Source: VXRJ01 sp964636705 (GTDB lineage Bacteria; Acidobacteriota; Vicinamibacteria; Vicinamibacterales; UBA8438). From it: a stretch of DNA of 64,000 nucleotides. Shown here in pieces: positions 1-11,117 of the stretch. Where the stretch lies: contig CAZWUJ010000020.1 in assembly GCA_964636705.1 (NCBI GenBank), forward strand, positions 6,677 to 70,676, given 5' to 3'. The notes under the pieces were generated by a model. That model made no database searches. It was not told the origin of the DNA and saw nothing but the letters and a program-made list of their open reading frames with translations. Both the position numbers and the translations under genes were made by a program. Within the stretch, counting starts at the first letter, position 1. Each line of letters opens with the position of its first letter.

Positions 1-345
1 GTCTTCCTCCCAGAGGATCATCGCGGCCAGACTGGTGATGGGCCGCGTCATCGAGTAGAGGCGGAACAGGGCGTCGTCGCGCATCGCGAGGCCGCGCTCG
101 CGGTCGAGCTCGCCGAGGGCTTCGAGGTACACAAGCTGACCGTGCCGGGCGACGGCGGCCACGACGCCGGCGATGTCTCCCGCGTCGACATGAGACTGCA
201 GCCCGCGCGTTGCTACGTCCAGCCGTTCGGACGACAGCCCGACGGATTCCGGGACTGCCGTAGGCAGATCCTGTGCCCGGAGCGCGCTGCCTCCATCGGC
301 AAGAAGGCCAAAGACGAGGAAGACGGGGATGAGCCGAGCAGTCAC
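1..345 (-). CDS. Beta-lactamase-family serine hydrolase, N-terminal part (runs off window)
   Basis: The reverse strand encodes 115 residues that run off the left edge. A signal peptide (MTARLIPVFLVFGLLADGG, then a cleavable region ending near LRAQ) points to export. It is followed by the typical N-terminal region of class C beta-lactamase/esterase-like hydrolases (PESVGLSSERLD) and the active-site region LYSMTRPITSLAAM. In this family the nucleophile lies in an SxxK motif; here the visible residues are S-M-T-R, so the usual Lys is Arg. A GTG at 345 is used as the start; an in-frame GTG at 360 would add five residues. The gene is divergent from the decarboxylase. Substrate cannot be predicted. 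Confidence 0.75.
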   Translation of the reverse strand, partial: MTARLIPVFLVFGLLADGGSALRAQDLPTAVPESVGLSSERLDVATRGLQSHVDAGDIAGVVAAVARHGQLVYLEALGELDRERGLAMRDDALFRLYSMTRPITSLAAMILWEED

Positions 346-358
346 GGTGGCGCTCCGC

Positions 359-372
359 ACTATACTGCGGCA
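359..372 (+). promoter_or_regulatory. Possible -10 element upstream of the decarboxylase
   Basis: The 14-mer ACTATACTGCGGCA contains TATACT, five of six matches to a sigma70 -10 box, and lies 33 bases before the ATG at 405. No good -35 box is visible at the expected spacing. The identical 14-mer recurs at 24893-24906 in front of another transcription unit, which is the main reason to record it. Confidence 0.3.
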
Positions 373-404
373 ACACGCGCAGAAAAAGGGAAGGTCGAAC
401 TCGG

Positions 405-1808
405 ATGTTACAGATGGCGCCGGAGACGATGCGCGAACTCGCGCATCAAGTTGCAGACATATTGATAGAGCGGAATGTGCATCTGCCGGACGAACGGGCG
501 TGGGAGGGCGACTTCAAGGACGCCCTTGCCGACCGCCTGGATGAAGACGCGCCCGAAGCCGGCCGACCGGCACGAGAGGTAATCGACCGGGCAGTGCGGG
601 ACGTGTTGAGCAATACCCTGAGACTCGATCATCCGCGGTCGTTCGGTTTCGTGCCGACGTGTCCGACGTGGCCTGGCGTGCTGGCCGACTTCATGGCCTC
701 TGGATTTAACGTCAACGCGGCGACGTGGCTCGTAGCGAGCGGTCCGAGCCAGCTCGAATCGGTCGTCGTCGGCTGGTTCCGGCAGTGGTTCGGACTGCCG
801 GCCGGGGCGGGCGGACTGATGACCAGCGGCGGGTCCGCGGCGGCCCTGCACGGATTCGTGGCAGCCCGCGAGGCGGCCGGTAATCCCGACCGCGCTGCCG
901 TCTACATGAGCGACCAGAGTCACAGCGCGCAAGTCCGGGCGGCCCGCATTGTGGGCATCGCGGCGGATCGGATTCGGGTGCTCCCGTCCGACACGTCGGG
1001 CCGGATCGATCCGCGCGCGGTTACGGAAGCGATCGCAGCGGACCGATCGGCGGGGTGCACGCCGCTGGTCGTTTGCGGGAACGCCGGCACCCCGACCCGC
1101 GGAGCCGTCGACCCGCTGCCGGCCCTGGCGGACATCTGTGCTGCCGAGCGCGTGTGGTTTCACATCGATGCGGCGTACGGCGGTTTCGCGGTTCTGACGC
1201 CCCGCGGCGCGGCCGCGCTCGAGGGCATCGACCGGGCAGACTCGATCAATGTTGATCCTCACAAGTGGCTGTTCCAGCCGTACGAGGCGGGCTGCATCCT
1301 CGTGCGCGATGCCGGCACACTGGAACGCGCCTTCGCCATTCAGCACGACGTGTTGCAGGATTCGGTGTGGGGCGCGAAGCACGCCAACCTGGCGGATCAA
1401 GGCATCCAACTGAGCCGCAGCTTCCGCGCGTTGAAGATCTGGATGTCGATTCAGACGTTCGGGATGGCGGCCTTCCGCGCGGCAATCGAGAACGGGCTCG
1501 ATCTGGCCGCCCGCGCTGCCGAGTACGCGGACACGAGCCGCACGCTGGAACTGGTGTCGGCGTCGCTCAGCATGGTGTGCTTCCGCGTCAACCCCGGTGG
1601 CCTCGGCGAGGTTGCTCTGGCTCGACTCAACCGCAAGGTGCTTGCCCACGTGTTCTGGGGAGAGCAGGCATTCCTGTCGTCCACCATGGTCAACCGTCGA
1701 TTCGTTCTGCGGGTGTGCATCCTGAACCACAACACGACGTGGGATGATGTCCGGGAGGCGCTAGTCGCGGTCGAGCGGTCTGCTCGCGAGGTAGACGAAG
1801 GGGCTTGA
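405..1808 (+). CDS. PLP-dependent group II amino acid decarboxylase
   Basis: A 467-residue protein of the aromatic-L-amino-acid/glutamate decarboxylase family (Pfam Pyridoxal_deC). It would release CO2 from an amino acid, probably aromatic, using pyridoxal phosphate in the cytoplasm. Visible motifs are the PLP-lysine in SINVDPHKW (Lys287), the cofactor-stacking His173 in the QSHSAQ segment, and HIDAAYGG with the ring-N-binding Asp255. Length matches the family (about 470-480). The stop lies one base before the GTG of the octahaem cytochrome, so the two are probably co-transcribed, although a functional link is not obvious. The exact substrate (Trp, Tyr, DOPA or other) cannot be read from the sequence. 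Confidence 0.9.
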   Translation: MLQMAPETMRELAHQVADILIERNVHLPDERAWEGDFKDALADRLDEDAPEAGRPAREVIDRAVRDVLSNTLRLDHPRSFGFVPTCPTWPGVLADFMASGFNVNAATWLVASGPSQLESVVVGWFRQWFGLPAGAGGLMTSGGSAAALHGFVAAREAAGNPDRAAVYMSDQSHSAQVRAARIVGIAADRIRVLPSDTSGRIDPRAVTEAIAADRSAGCTPLVVCGNAGTPTRGAVDPLPALADICAAERVWFHIDAAYGGFAVLTPRGAAALEGIDRADSINVDPHKWLFQPYEAGCILVRDAGTLERAFAIQHDVLQDSVWGAKHANLADQGIQLSRSFRALKIWMSIQTFGMAAFRAAIENGLDLAARAAEYADTSRTLELVSASLSMVCFRVNPGGLGEVALARLNRKVLAHVFWGEQAFLSSTMVNRRFVLRVCILNHNTTWDDVREALVAVERSAREVDEGA

Positions 1809-1809
1809 G

Positions 1810-3102
1810 GTGCTGGTCTTCGGTTTCCTGGGGAGTCGTAGCCCCCTGGCCGCGTGGCCTCTTCTACTGGTCGCGCTGATTCTGGCCGCAGCGTGCGGCT
1901 CGCCGGACGCCCCTCCCGACGCTGCCGCGGCTTCCACCTGCGTTGGGTGTCATCGCGACGCGACGCCCGGCGTCGTCACGGACTGGGAGTTGAGCCGGCA
2001 CCGCGAGGCGGGTGTCGAGTGCAGCCTGTGCCACGGCGAAGGTCATACCACGGCGGACGATGTCGCCCAGGTCAGCATGGCTACGGTCGAGGTGTGCGCG
2101 GACTGCCATCCGATCCAGGCGGAGCAGTTCACGGGCGGGAAGCACGCCCTGGCGTGGGCCAGCATGAACGCGATGCCGACGACGCACTGGCTGCCGATGG
2201 CGCTCACCGAGGGCATGCAGGGCTGTGGCGGATGCCACCGTATCGGGATCAAGTCCGAAGACGACATGCGGCAGTTGCGAACGGACGGCGCCACGTTCGG
2301 TCTGGCGTCATGCGACACCTGCCATACGCGCCACCTGTTCTCGGTGGCCGAGGCGCGAGAGCCGCAGGCGTGCCAGACGTGCCACATGGGGATCGATCAC
2401 CCGCAATGGGAGATGTACTCGTCCTCCAAGCACGGCGTGCGACACCTTCTGAAGCAGAATGGCACGCTGCCGGCCGAGGCCGCCGCGCCCACCTGCCAGA
2501 CGTGCCACATGCCGCAGGGAGACCACGAGGTGCGAACCGCCTGGGGGTTCCTGGGCGTGCGCCTGCCCCTGCCCGAGGATCCGGTGTGGGCCGCCGACCA
2601 GACGACCATCCTCCAGGCTCTCGGGGTACTGGACCCCGAAGGCAACCCGACGCCACGCCTGGAGGTCGTGCAGCAGGCCGACGTCGCCCGGTTGACGCAG
2701 GAGGACTGGCAGCGCGAACGGGACCGAATGATCGTGGTCTGCGAAGAGTGCCACTCCGGCAACTTCGTCCGCGCCGAGCTCGAAAAGGGCGACGACATGA
2801 TCCGGGAGGCCGACCGCCTGCTGGCCGAGGCGATCCGCATCGTCGCCGATCTCTACGCCGACGGCGTGTTGAGCAAGCCTGACCACTACGCGTACGACTA
2901 TCCGGACCTGCTGGCGTTCCACGACGCGCCGTCCTTGATCGAGCAGCGCCTGTTCAGAATGCACCTGGAACACCGGATGCGGACGTTCCAGGGCGCCTTC
3001 CACAGCAACCCCGACTACGCCCTCTGGTACGGCTGGAGCGAGATGGTGCAGGACCTGACCGAGATCAGGACGCTGGCCGAGGAGTTGCGCGAGCGCCGCT
3101 AG
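1810..3102 (+). CDS. Octahaem cytochrome c lipoprotein, hydroxylamine-oxidoreductase-like
   Basis: A 430-residue exported lipoprotein; the lipobox LAAAC puts the lipidated Cys at 29. Eight CXXCH haem sites are visible, starting at residues 44, 71, 96, 139, 168, 188, 229 and 311, which is the haem count of the HAO/octahaem family. Near the C-terminus the segment FHSNPDYALWYGW (Tyr403, Tyr407) resembles the conserved HAO segment that carries the tyrosine cross-linked to haem P460, but I cannot tell whether a cross-link forms. The next gene is a NapC/NirT-type tetrahaem quinol dehydrogenase, the usual electron-transfer partner. Oxidation of hydroxylamine or reduction of nitrite or hydroxylamine are both possible. 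GTG start, one base after the decarboxylase stop. Confidence 0.85.
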   Translation: MLVFGFLGSRSPLAAWPLLLVALILAAACGSPDAPPDAAAASTCVGCHRDATPGVVTDWELSRHREAGVECSLCHGEGHTTADDVAQVSMATVEVCADCHPIQAEQFTGGKHALAWASMNAMPTTHWLPMALTEGMQGCGGCHRIGIKSEDDMRQLRTDGATFGLASCDTCHTRHLFSVAEAREPQACQTCHMGIDHPQWEMYSSSKHGVRHLLKQNGTLPAEAAAPTCQTCHMPQGDHEVRTAWGFLGVRLPLPEDPVWAADQTTILQALGVLDPEGNPTPRLEVVQQADVARLTQEDWQRERDRMIVVCEECHSGNFVRAELEKGDDMIREADRLLAEAIRIVADLYADGVLSKPDHYAYDYPDLLAFHDAPSLIEQRLFRMHLEHRMRTFQGAFHSNPDYALWYGWSEMVQDLTEIRTLAEELRERR

Positions 3103-3124
3103 CCGGCGGTACGGAGCGTCGCCG

Positions 3125-3742
3125 ATGACCGCCGCCGACCTCAGCCTGGGCCTGCTGGCCGTTGCGGCCCTTGCGCTCATCGCGGTGGTGCTCCGCCGGC
3201 CCGAGGCAGCGGTCACGCTCGGGGGACGGATTGCCGTGTTCGTGGCCCTCTTCGCATTGCCGGGGCTCGTGCTGCTGGGCGGCGGCGTACGGCACTACGA
3301 GCAGGCCAAGACGACGACGTTCTGCGTGTCCTGTCACCAGATGGAGCCCTGGCGCGAGAGCCTGCACATCGACGATCCGCGGTTCCTGCCGGCGGCGCAC
3401 TATCAGAACCGCCGCGTTCCCGTGGACCGCGCGTGCTACACCTGCCATACGAACTACACGATGTTCGGCGGCGTCGACGACAAGCTGCGGGGCGTCCGGC
3501 ACGTGTGGCACGCCGTATGGGGCACGGACTCCGACCCCGTGGAGCTGTACGAACCGTTCGAGAACCGCGCCTGCCTCGCCTGCCATCAGGGCGGCCGTTC
3601 CTACGAGGAGCAGGCCGCCCACGCGCCCCATCTGGCGCACCTGCGCGACGGAACGCGGTCCTGCGTCATGTGCCACAACCTGGTTCACGAAGTGGCGCAG
3701 CTCGACCGGTTTCCGCGCTGGGACCCCGGGAGCCCACGATGA
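3125..3742 (+). CDS. NapC/NirT/NrfH-family tetrahaem cytochrome c
   Basis: A 205-residue membrane-anchored cytochrome that passes electrons between the quinone pool and periplasmic multihaem enzymes. Two hydrophobic stretches (about residues 5-22 and 34-53) precede four CXXCH motifs starting at 67, 104, 150 and 180. The first is followed by Q-M (CVSCHQM), the CXXCHxM pattern in which Met is the axial ligand in NapC/NrfH proteins. The family normally has one N-terminal anchor, so the extra hydrophobic segment is slightly unusual. It starts 22 bases after the octahaem cytochrome and overlaps the next small gene by ATGA, so the three form one unit. Confidence 0.9.
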   Translation: MTAADLSLGLLAVAALALIAVVLRRPEAAVTLGGRIAVFVALFALPGLVLLGGGVRHYEQAKTTTFCVSCHQMEPWRESLHIDDPRFLPAAHYQNRRVPVDRACYTCHTNYTMFGGVDDKLRGVRHVWHAVWGTDSDPVELYEPFENRACLACHQGGRSYEEQAAHAPHLAHLRDGTRSCVMCHNLVHEVAQLDRFPRWDPGSPR

Positions 3743-3951
3743 GCCGGGTACCCCGGCCGGGGCAGCGGAACGGGCTGGCCGGCCGGTTGCGGCTGTCGGG
3801 CCTGTTGATCGTGTTGGGGCTCGGCGTGGGGTTGGCCAGTTTCTTCTGGAACCACCCGATCTCCTTCGCCCTGTTTCTCTCCCTTGGAGCCGGGCTCACG
3901 GGCGCGGGCATGCTGCTGTACCTTTGGTCCATCGTGACGCTGACCGAGTGA
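3739..3951 (+). CDS. Small two-helix membrane protein
   Basis: A 70-residue protein beginning in the ATGA overlap with the NapC/NirT gene. It has a basic N-terminus (about 20 residues), then two hydrophobic helices (about 20-37 and 43-66) joined by a short FFWNHPI turn. No family is recognised. Translational coupling to the tetrahaem cytochrome suggests an accessory subunit of the octahaem/NapC system, but this is inferred from position only. The next 116 bases, up to the OPT gene, hold no other gene that I can support. Confidence 0.7.
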   Translation: MSRVPRPGQRNGLAGRLRLSGLLIVLGLGVGLASFFWNHPISFALFLSLGAGLTGAGMLLYLWSIVTLTE

Positions 3952-4067
3952 TCCCGGGCGGTCGGACGAGCGAACTCGCACTCCTCTCCCGCGACGACCG
4001 GCGTGAGGCCGGTGCGGAGGACTGCGAGCCGGTCATACCACATCGTCTAGACTTGCACGACGCCTCC

Positions 4068-6116
<2,049 letters not shown>

Positions 6117-6136
6117 CGGGACGAGGAGAGACTGCC

Positions 6137-6910
6137 GTGCGCACGCTGGGGTACCTGGTCATCGGCGTGAGTCTCGTGTTGGGCGCCATCGCGGCGACCA
6201 CGGCTTACGTTCCGCCCCTTACCGCGGACGATTCCGCGCTCGCCACAGGGAGCGGCTACGCGCATCTCAACGCTCCGGCGGGCGTGCAGCGCGACGCGGC
6301 CGGCGAGTTTGTGCTGTCGGCTGCCGGCTTGCGCATCCCGCTGGCCCCGGCCGGCACGGAGCTGACGCCGGAAGTGCAGGCGCGGCTGCGCGAGGCGGGC
6401 GTGCGGCGCGTGCGCGTCCGGGAGTTCGCTTTCCAACGCTGGCAGCATGCCTGGCTCTTCGTGCTGGCGGTGGCGGGGCTGGTATCGGGCAGCGTGCTGG
6501 TCAGGCGGGATCTGGCGCGGGCACAGCTGTCGAGGCGGGCCGCCGGGGAGCTGCAGCCGCAAGGCACCCCGCAGGAGGCGCTGGCGGAGATCATCGCTGC
6601 CACCCGCGGGCTCCAGCGCGATCTGCCGGAGCTCGCGACCGATGCTGACCGGACGCGCGCCATCAGCAAGCGCGTAGGCTACGTGCAGGCCGTGCTGGTG
6701 CTGCAGGTGGTGGAAGGCCGGGACGCGCTCGTAGGCACGCTCGGCATGGCCGCCTACGCGGAGCTGATGGATGAGTTCAGCCGCCTGGAACGGACCTTGA
6801 ACCGCGCCTGGTCGGCTGCCGCGGACGGCGTGCTCGACGAAGCGCTGCGGTGCATCGACGAAGCGGTTGCACTGGCGCCGGCGGTCGAAAACAGACTCGG
6901 AGGCAAATGA
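6137..6910 (+). CDS. Hypothetical two-helix membrane protein
   Basis: A 257-residue protein that I do not recognise. It has an N-terminal hydrophobic helix (about residues 3-23), a roughly 85-residue extracytoplasmic-looking stretch with SAAGLRIPLAPAGTELTPEV, a second helix near residues 105-122 (AWLFVLAVAGLVSGSVLV), then a basic stop-transfer region and a helical cytoplasmic tail rich in Ala/Glu/Arg. GTG start with GAGGAGAG placed seven bases upstream. It follows the OPT gene by 20 bases, so it is probably a partner of that transporter. Confidence 0.75.
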   Translation: MRTLGYLVIGVSLVLGAIAATTAYVPPLTADDSALATGSGYAHLNAPAGVQRDAAGEFVLSAAGLRIPLAPAGTELTPEVQARLREAGVRRVRVREFAFQRWQHAWLFVLAVAGLVSGSVLVRRDLARAQLSRRAAGELQPQGTPQEALAEIIAATRGLQRDLPELATDADRTRAISKRVGYVQAVLVLQVVEGRDALVGTLGMAAYAELMDEFSRLERTLNRAWSAAADGVLDEALRCIDEAVALAPAVENRLGGK

Positions 6911-6938
6911 CGCTGCGCAGGCCGCCCTAGCGACGCGC

Positions 6939-7805
6939 ATGGAAGAAGCCCTGCTCCTGCGGCGGATACGGGAGGAGTTTCCCAACGTCACGTGGACGTC
7001 GCATCGGTACCTGAGGCACGGCTGGGACCATGCCGTCCTGATCCTCGACGAGGCGCTCGTCTTCCGGGCTCCCAAGGCCCAGGCGAACCGGGATGCGCTG
7101 GCGAACGAAGCCAGGCTGCTTCGCTACCTCAAGCCGAGGGTCGACGTCGGCATTCCCGACTACGTCTACGAGTCCGCCGACGGCTCGTTCGCTGGGTACA
7201 GACTGCTCGCCGGCCGGGAGCTGGACGTCGCCACGTTCGGCCGGCTCTCCGATACGGCAAGGGAACGGATAGCGGAACAGCTCGCCACGTTCCTCACCGC
7301 GGTCCACGAGACTCCGAAATCGGTCGCCCGCGAGTGCGGCGTGTCCGAGCAGGACCCGGAGAAGGACTACGAGGACCTCGCTCGTGACGTCGAAACGCTC
7401 GTGCTACCGCGCCTCGCAACGCACGAAGTCGAGGTCATTCGCGCCTTCCTGACCGAGCTGGCCGCCGAAGTGAAACCGACCCGCCCGACGGCGCTCGTCC
7501 ACGGCGATCTGGCCGGCGAGCACATACTCTGGGATGCGGGCCAGCAACAGGTCAACATCATCGACTTCAGCGACCGCTCCGTCGGAGACCCCGCCCTCGA
7601 CTTCGCTGGACTGCTCGCCAACGGGCGGCAGTTCGCCCAACGCGTCGTGGACCAGTACCGCGGACCGAAGGATGCGGGGAGGCTGTGGCGGGCGCAGTTG
7701 TACTTCCGCCGGATGGCACTGGAGACGATGGCATACGCCCTGCAGGGCTACCCGTGCACGTTTGAGGAAGGCTACGCGGAGTTCAGGGCGCAGTTCCGGG
7801 TGTAG
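6939..7805 (+). CDS. Aminoglycoside-phosphotransferase-fold (APH) kinase
   Basis: A 288-residue cytoplasmic protein of the APH/choline kinase fold, which transfers phosphate from ATP to small hydroxylated substrates. The catalytic Brenner motif is HGDLAGEHIL, followed by IIDFSDRSVGDPALDF, which holds the metal-binding Asp and the usual 'D..GDP..D' segment. In many members the loop reads HGDLxxxN; here the Asn position is His. The start was placed at the ATG at 6939 because the longer in-frame extension to 6867 lies inside the preceding gene. Substrate is unknown; resistance to aminoglycosides should not be assumed. Confidence 0.8.
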   Translation: MEEALLLRRIREEFPNVTWTSHRYLRHGWDHAVLILDEALVFRAPKAQANRDALANEARLLRYLKPRVDVGIPDYVYESADGSFAGYRLLAGRELDVATFGRLSDTARERIAEQLATFLTAVHETPKSVARECGVSEQDPEKDYEDLARDVETLVLPRLATHEVEVIRAFLTELAAEVKPTRPTALVHGDLAGEHILWDAGQQQVNIIDFSDRSVGDPALDFAGLLANGRQFAQRVVDQYRGPKDAGRLWRAQLYFRRMALETMAYALQGYPCTFEEGYAEFRAQFRV

Positions 7806-7902
7806 GCGTCGTGCCCGCCGGTCGTTCCATGAGCCGGCGGCCTCGGCAAAGTAGTTTACGTGCGTGTCAGCACGGCCATGGACCCTGACGGAAACCTATC
7901 GG

Positions 7903-9630
7903 TTATTCAGGCAGTGCGAACACCCAGACGACGCCGCTGCCCGGCGGCAGGGTGGTATTGGTAAACCGGGCGTAGGACGTGCTCTGGCCGATGCGCCCGC
8001 CGGCGCCGATGGCGAGATACTGGCGGCCGTCGATCTCGAACGTGACCGGGGCTCCCGAGATATCGCCGTTGAGACGCGTTTCCCAGAGCAGGTCGCCGTT
8101 CTCGGCGTCGAGCGCGAAGAACCGCCGGTCCGCGGTGCCGCCGAAGACGATGCCGCCGGCGGTGGCGAGCGCCGAGGCGGTCATCGGCGCTCCGCTCTCA
8201 GGACGGTATTCCCACGTCCGCTGACCGGTGACGGGATTGAACGCCACGAATTCCCCGATGTAGTCGTAGCCGGGAACCATCTTGACCCGGCTGCCAATGC
8301 CCCGATAGACGCGGCCCGGCTCGTACTCCTCGGAAACGAACGTCACATCCATGCAACTGTTGTTAATGCCGACGTAGTAGAGGCCGGTCTCGGGACTGTA
8401 GCTCGGCGAATTCAGGTTCCGCGCGCCGTGGTAGTGAGGGCAGACCTCGAATACCCGATCGGAATCGACGTCGTCCAGCGTCGGTATCAGCTCGGGATTG
8501 AATATGGGACTGCCGGTGTCGGTCCAGCCGGTGATGATGTTGTCGTGGGCGGTCCGGAAGGCATTGATGAAGCGGCCGGTCTCGCGGTCGAGCACGAGAC
8601 CCCAGCCGATCTTGCTCGTCTCGATCAGCGCCTTGCGTTCGACGCCATTGATGACGAGATCGACCAGCATGCTCTCGTGCGTGGCGTCCAGATCCCAATT
8701 GTCCGCGGGCACTACCTGGAAGTACCACTCGATCTCGCCGGTGTCGATGTCGAGGGCAAGGATGCAGTTCGTGTAGAGGGCGTCACCCGGCCCTCGCAGG
8801 GTGGACGCCCACGGTGTGGGCTGCCCCGTGCCGAGATAGATCAGGCCGAGCTCGGGGTCGTAGCTGATGGTGTTCCAGGTGAGGCCGCCCAGCGGCGGAA
8901 TCTCGCGCTCGGTCCAGGTCTCGTAGCCGGGCTCGCCAGGCGCCGGCACGGTGTAGGTGGTCCAGATGTGCTCGCCGCTCTCGGCATCATGCGCCACCAC
9001 TACGCCGCGCCCGCTCCGGTCGCCCCCCGCGAACCCGAGCACGACCTTGCCGTCTGCGATCAGGGCGGGATGGCTGTGCCCAAGGCCGGTGGTGTAGTCG
9101 CCGGTGCTCACCTCCCAGCGCTGTTCTCCGGTCAGCGCATCCAGCGCGACCAGCGCGGCGTCGGCCGTCCCCCAGTAGATAGTGTCGCCGTAGACCGAAA
9201 CACCGCGGTGCCGGCCCAGCGCCTGCGACTTCTCGATGTCCTCCGGGTAGCTTCGCGTATGCATCCAGGCGACGTCGCCGGTCACGGCGTCGAAAGCCGT
9301 TACGCGGCCGCTTCCCTCGGAGACGTACATCATCCCGTTCGCCACGATCGGCGTCGGCACCCAGCGGCTGTTGTCCCGCACCGACCAGGCCCAGACGAGG
9401 CGCAGGTCGTCAACGTTGTCGCGATTGATCTGATCGAGCGGGCTGAACCCCGTCACGTCGTAGGTCCTCCGGTAGCTCATCCAGTCGCCGTCTTCCGGGT
9501 TGAGCAGCCGGTCCTCGGTGATCGGCTCCCAGGCCCCATCCTGCGACTGCCCGCTCGCCGCGCCCACCGGAATCAGGAGCATGCCGGCCAGGCCCATCAG
9601 CACGAATCGTCCGTGTCTAGCGTTGCGCAT
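7903..9630 (-). CDS. Periplasmic PQQ-dependent dehydrogenase (quinoprotein)
   Basis: A 575-residue exported protein: signal peptide ending near GAASGQ, then the repeated propeller motifs of PQQ enzymes (for example FDAVTGDVAW, LDALTGEQRW, LDIDTGEIEW, LDAENGDLLW). It would oxidise an alcohol or sugar in the periplasm and pass electrons to cytochrome c or quinone. The metal/catalytic region reads ADNWDLDAT, with Asp313 and Asp315; a D-x-D here is the pattern seen in lanthanide-using XoxF-type enzymes, whereas MxaF has D-x-A. No C-terminal haem domain is present. The ATG at 9630 is preferred because AGGAGG sits just upstream; an in-frame GTG/ATG further up has no such site. Confidence 0.88.
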   Translation of the reverse strand: MRNARHGRFVLMGLAGMLLIPVGAASGQSQDGAWEPITEDRLLNPEDGDWMSYRRTYDVTGFSPLDQINRDNVDDLRLVWAWSVRDNSRWVPTPIVANGMMYVSEGSGRVTAFDAVTGDVAWMHTRSYPEDIEKSQALGRHRGVSVYGDTIYWGTADAALVALDALTGEQRWEVSTGDYTTGLGHSHPALIADGKVVLGFAGGDRSGRGVVVAHDAESGEHIWTTYTVPAPGEPGYETWTEREIPPLGGLTWNTISYDPELGLIYLGTGQPTPWASTLRGPGDALYTNCILALDIDTGEIEWYFQVVPADNWDLDATHESMLVDLVINGVERKALIETSKIGWGLVLDRETGRFINAFRTAHDNIITGWTDTGSPIFNPELIPTLDDVDSDRVFEVCPHYHGARNLNSPSYSPETGLYYVGINNSCMDVTFVSEEYEPGRVYRGIGSRVKMVPGYDYIGEFVAFNPVTGQRTWEYRPESGAPMTASALATAGGIVFGGTADRRFFALDAENGDLLWETRLNGDISGAPVTFEIDGRQYLAIGAGGRIGQSTSYARFTNTTLPPGSGVVWVFALPE

Positions 9631-9698
9631 GGGGTCGCCTCCTTTGACCACAACCGCGTCCCGCCATTATGCAACGACGCGGTGGTCTTCGCCGCGCG

Positions 9699-10961
9699 TT
9701 ACAGGATCCGCCACCAGGGCGCGGCGAGCACGTCCTCCGCCATCCATTGCGTGTCGCGCCCGCCGTGGAGGAGCAGACCACCCACGGATCGGTCCGGGTA
9801 CTCCCGCTGGAACAATCGCAGTCCGCGGGTGTCCGACAGGCTGGGGTTCGCGGTCGCCTTCACCTCGATGGGCAGGAGCCGGTCACCCGCTTCGACGACA
9901 AAATCCACCTCGCGGTCAGTCGTCGTCCGCCAGAACAGCACGTTGGGAGCCGGCGCCTGTCCGTCGCGCCAAACGAGCAGATCGGCCAGGACCAGATTCT
10001 CCAGATGCTCACCTGAGACCGCGGTCGCACCGCTCAGCCAGAGCGCGACGGCCGGGTCGCTCCAATACAGCTTCGGGCTCTTCACCAGACGCTTGCCCCG
10101 ATTCACCGCGTACGGTTGCACGCGCACCAACTGGAAGGACGTGTCCAACAGGTTGAGATAACGCTGCACCGTCGTGCGGGGCATCTGGAGGTCGCGCCCG
10201 ATGTCCGCCTGATTGATCGAGGCGCCGAGCCGATGACTCGCCACGCGCATGAGCCGCCGGAAGTCGATCAGATTCCCCACGGCGGCAAGGGACTGCAGAT
10301 CGCGCTCCAGATAGGTGCGGATGTAGCCGTCGAACCAGAACGACCGGGCCTCGCTGCTGGTGAGTTCCAGGGCCGGCGTCGGGTAACCGCCGGTGCGCAC
10401 TTCCGTTTCCCAGTCCGCGGACGCCACGTCATGCGATGCGAGGAGATCCAGCCAGCTTGCAACCGGAGTGGAGAAGAAGTGGGACCAGACGCCCGGCCTT
10501 CCTCGCCCAGACCTCTCCCCGTGGCAGAGTGGCCAGAGGTTGACGTAGGTCGCGCGCCCGGCCAGCGATTCGGAGACGCGTTGCATGAGCAGCAGGTTGG
10601 CCGAGCCGGTAAGGAGAAAGCGCCCGTTGCGGCGCGGCCGGTCCTCGTCCACCGCGCGCTTGACGGCAAGCAGGACATCGGGCTCGCGCTGCACCTCGTC
10701 CAGCGTCACTCGCGGCGCGCTGCGGACCAGGTCGCGCGGCGCCCGGCGAGCCCGTTCCTGGGTCTCCGGTTCGTCGAGGGTGAGGTAGAGGCGATCGGAC
10801 AGAAACGGCTCGGTCCGCGCAAGCGTACTCTTGCCGGTCTGCCGCGCGCCCATGAGCACGACGACGGGAGCGGCCTTGAGGGCGCGTTCCAGGATTCCTG
10901 CGGCGTGCCGAGGCAGGTAGTGCTTATTGCCCACGCTTCGGGCGATTTTCGCCCATGCCAT
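9699..10961 (-). CDS. AAA-family ATPase with C-terminal DUF4143 domain
   Basis: A 420-residue protein of the common AAA_14-DUF4143 type. The Walker A motif is GARQTGKST (residues 38-46), followed by VTLDEVQREPD (Walker B-like) and FLLTGSANLLL (sensor-like). The middle has a winged-helix-like segment (INQADIGRDLQMPRTTVQRY). The C-terminal part has EVDFVV...LPIEVKA, a PD-(D/E)xK nuclease-like arrangement. Function in this family is unsettled; it is often found among accessory or toxin-antitoxin-like genes. It is divergent from the TonB receptor, with about 150 bases between them including a short AT-rich palindrome-like stretch at the start codon (10963-10978). Confidence 0.85.
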   Translation of the reverse strand: MAWAKIARSVGNKHYLPRHAAGILERALKAAPVVVLMGARQTGKSTLARTEPFLSDRLYLTLDEPETQERARRAPRDLVRSAPRVTLDEVQREPDVLLAVKRAVDEDRPRRNGRFLLTGSANLLLMQRVSESLAGRATYVNLWPLCHGERSGRGRPGVWSHFFSTPVASWLDLLASHDVASADWETEVRTGGYPTPALELTSSEARSFWFDGYIRTYLERDLQSLAAVGNLIDFRRLMRVASHRLGASINQADIGRDLQMPRTTVQRYLNLLDTSFQLVRVQPYAVNRGKRLVKSPKLYWSDPAVALWLSGATAVSGEHLENLVLADLLVWRDGQAPAPNVLFWRTTTDREVDFVVEAGDRLLPIEVKATANPSLSDTRGLRLFQREYPDRSVGGLLLHGGRDTQWMAEDVLAAPWWRIL

Positions 10962-11117
10962 GGGTTAAAATCAAACCGCCGGAACCTCACCGCGCGTAGC
11001 ATCGTAGCTGCACACGGTCGGTGCGCCGGCCAGATCCGTTATCTTGCACCAGCAAACTTGGCAAACAGGGGACAACGCACCGTGATGTTACGACTTCCGG
11101 AACGAGGATCTACCGCG

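Noticed and set aside
6939..7805. Aminoglycoside resistance gene
   Set aside because: The APH fold is shared by many metabolic kinases, and nothing in the sequence or context points to an antibiotic substrate.
7864..10161. Long plus-strand open frame (765 codons) opposite the PQQ dehydrogenase and ATPase
   Set aside because: It mirrors two genes with clear motifs on the minus strand; its translation is rich in Arg/Ala/Gly/Pro/Val without domains. High-GC antisense shadow.
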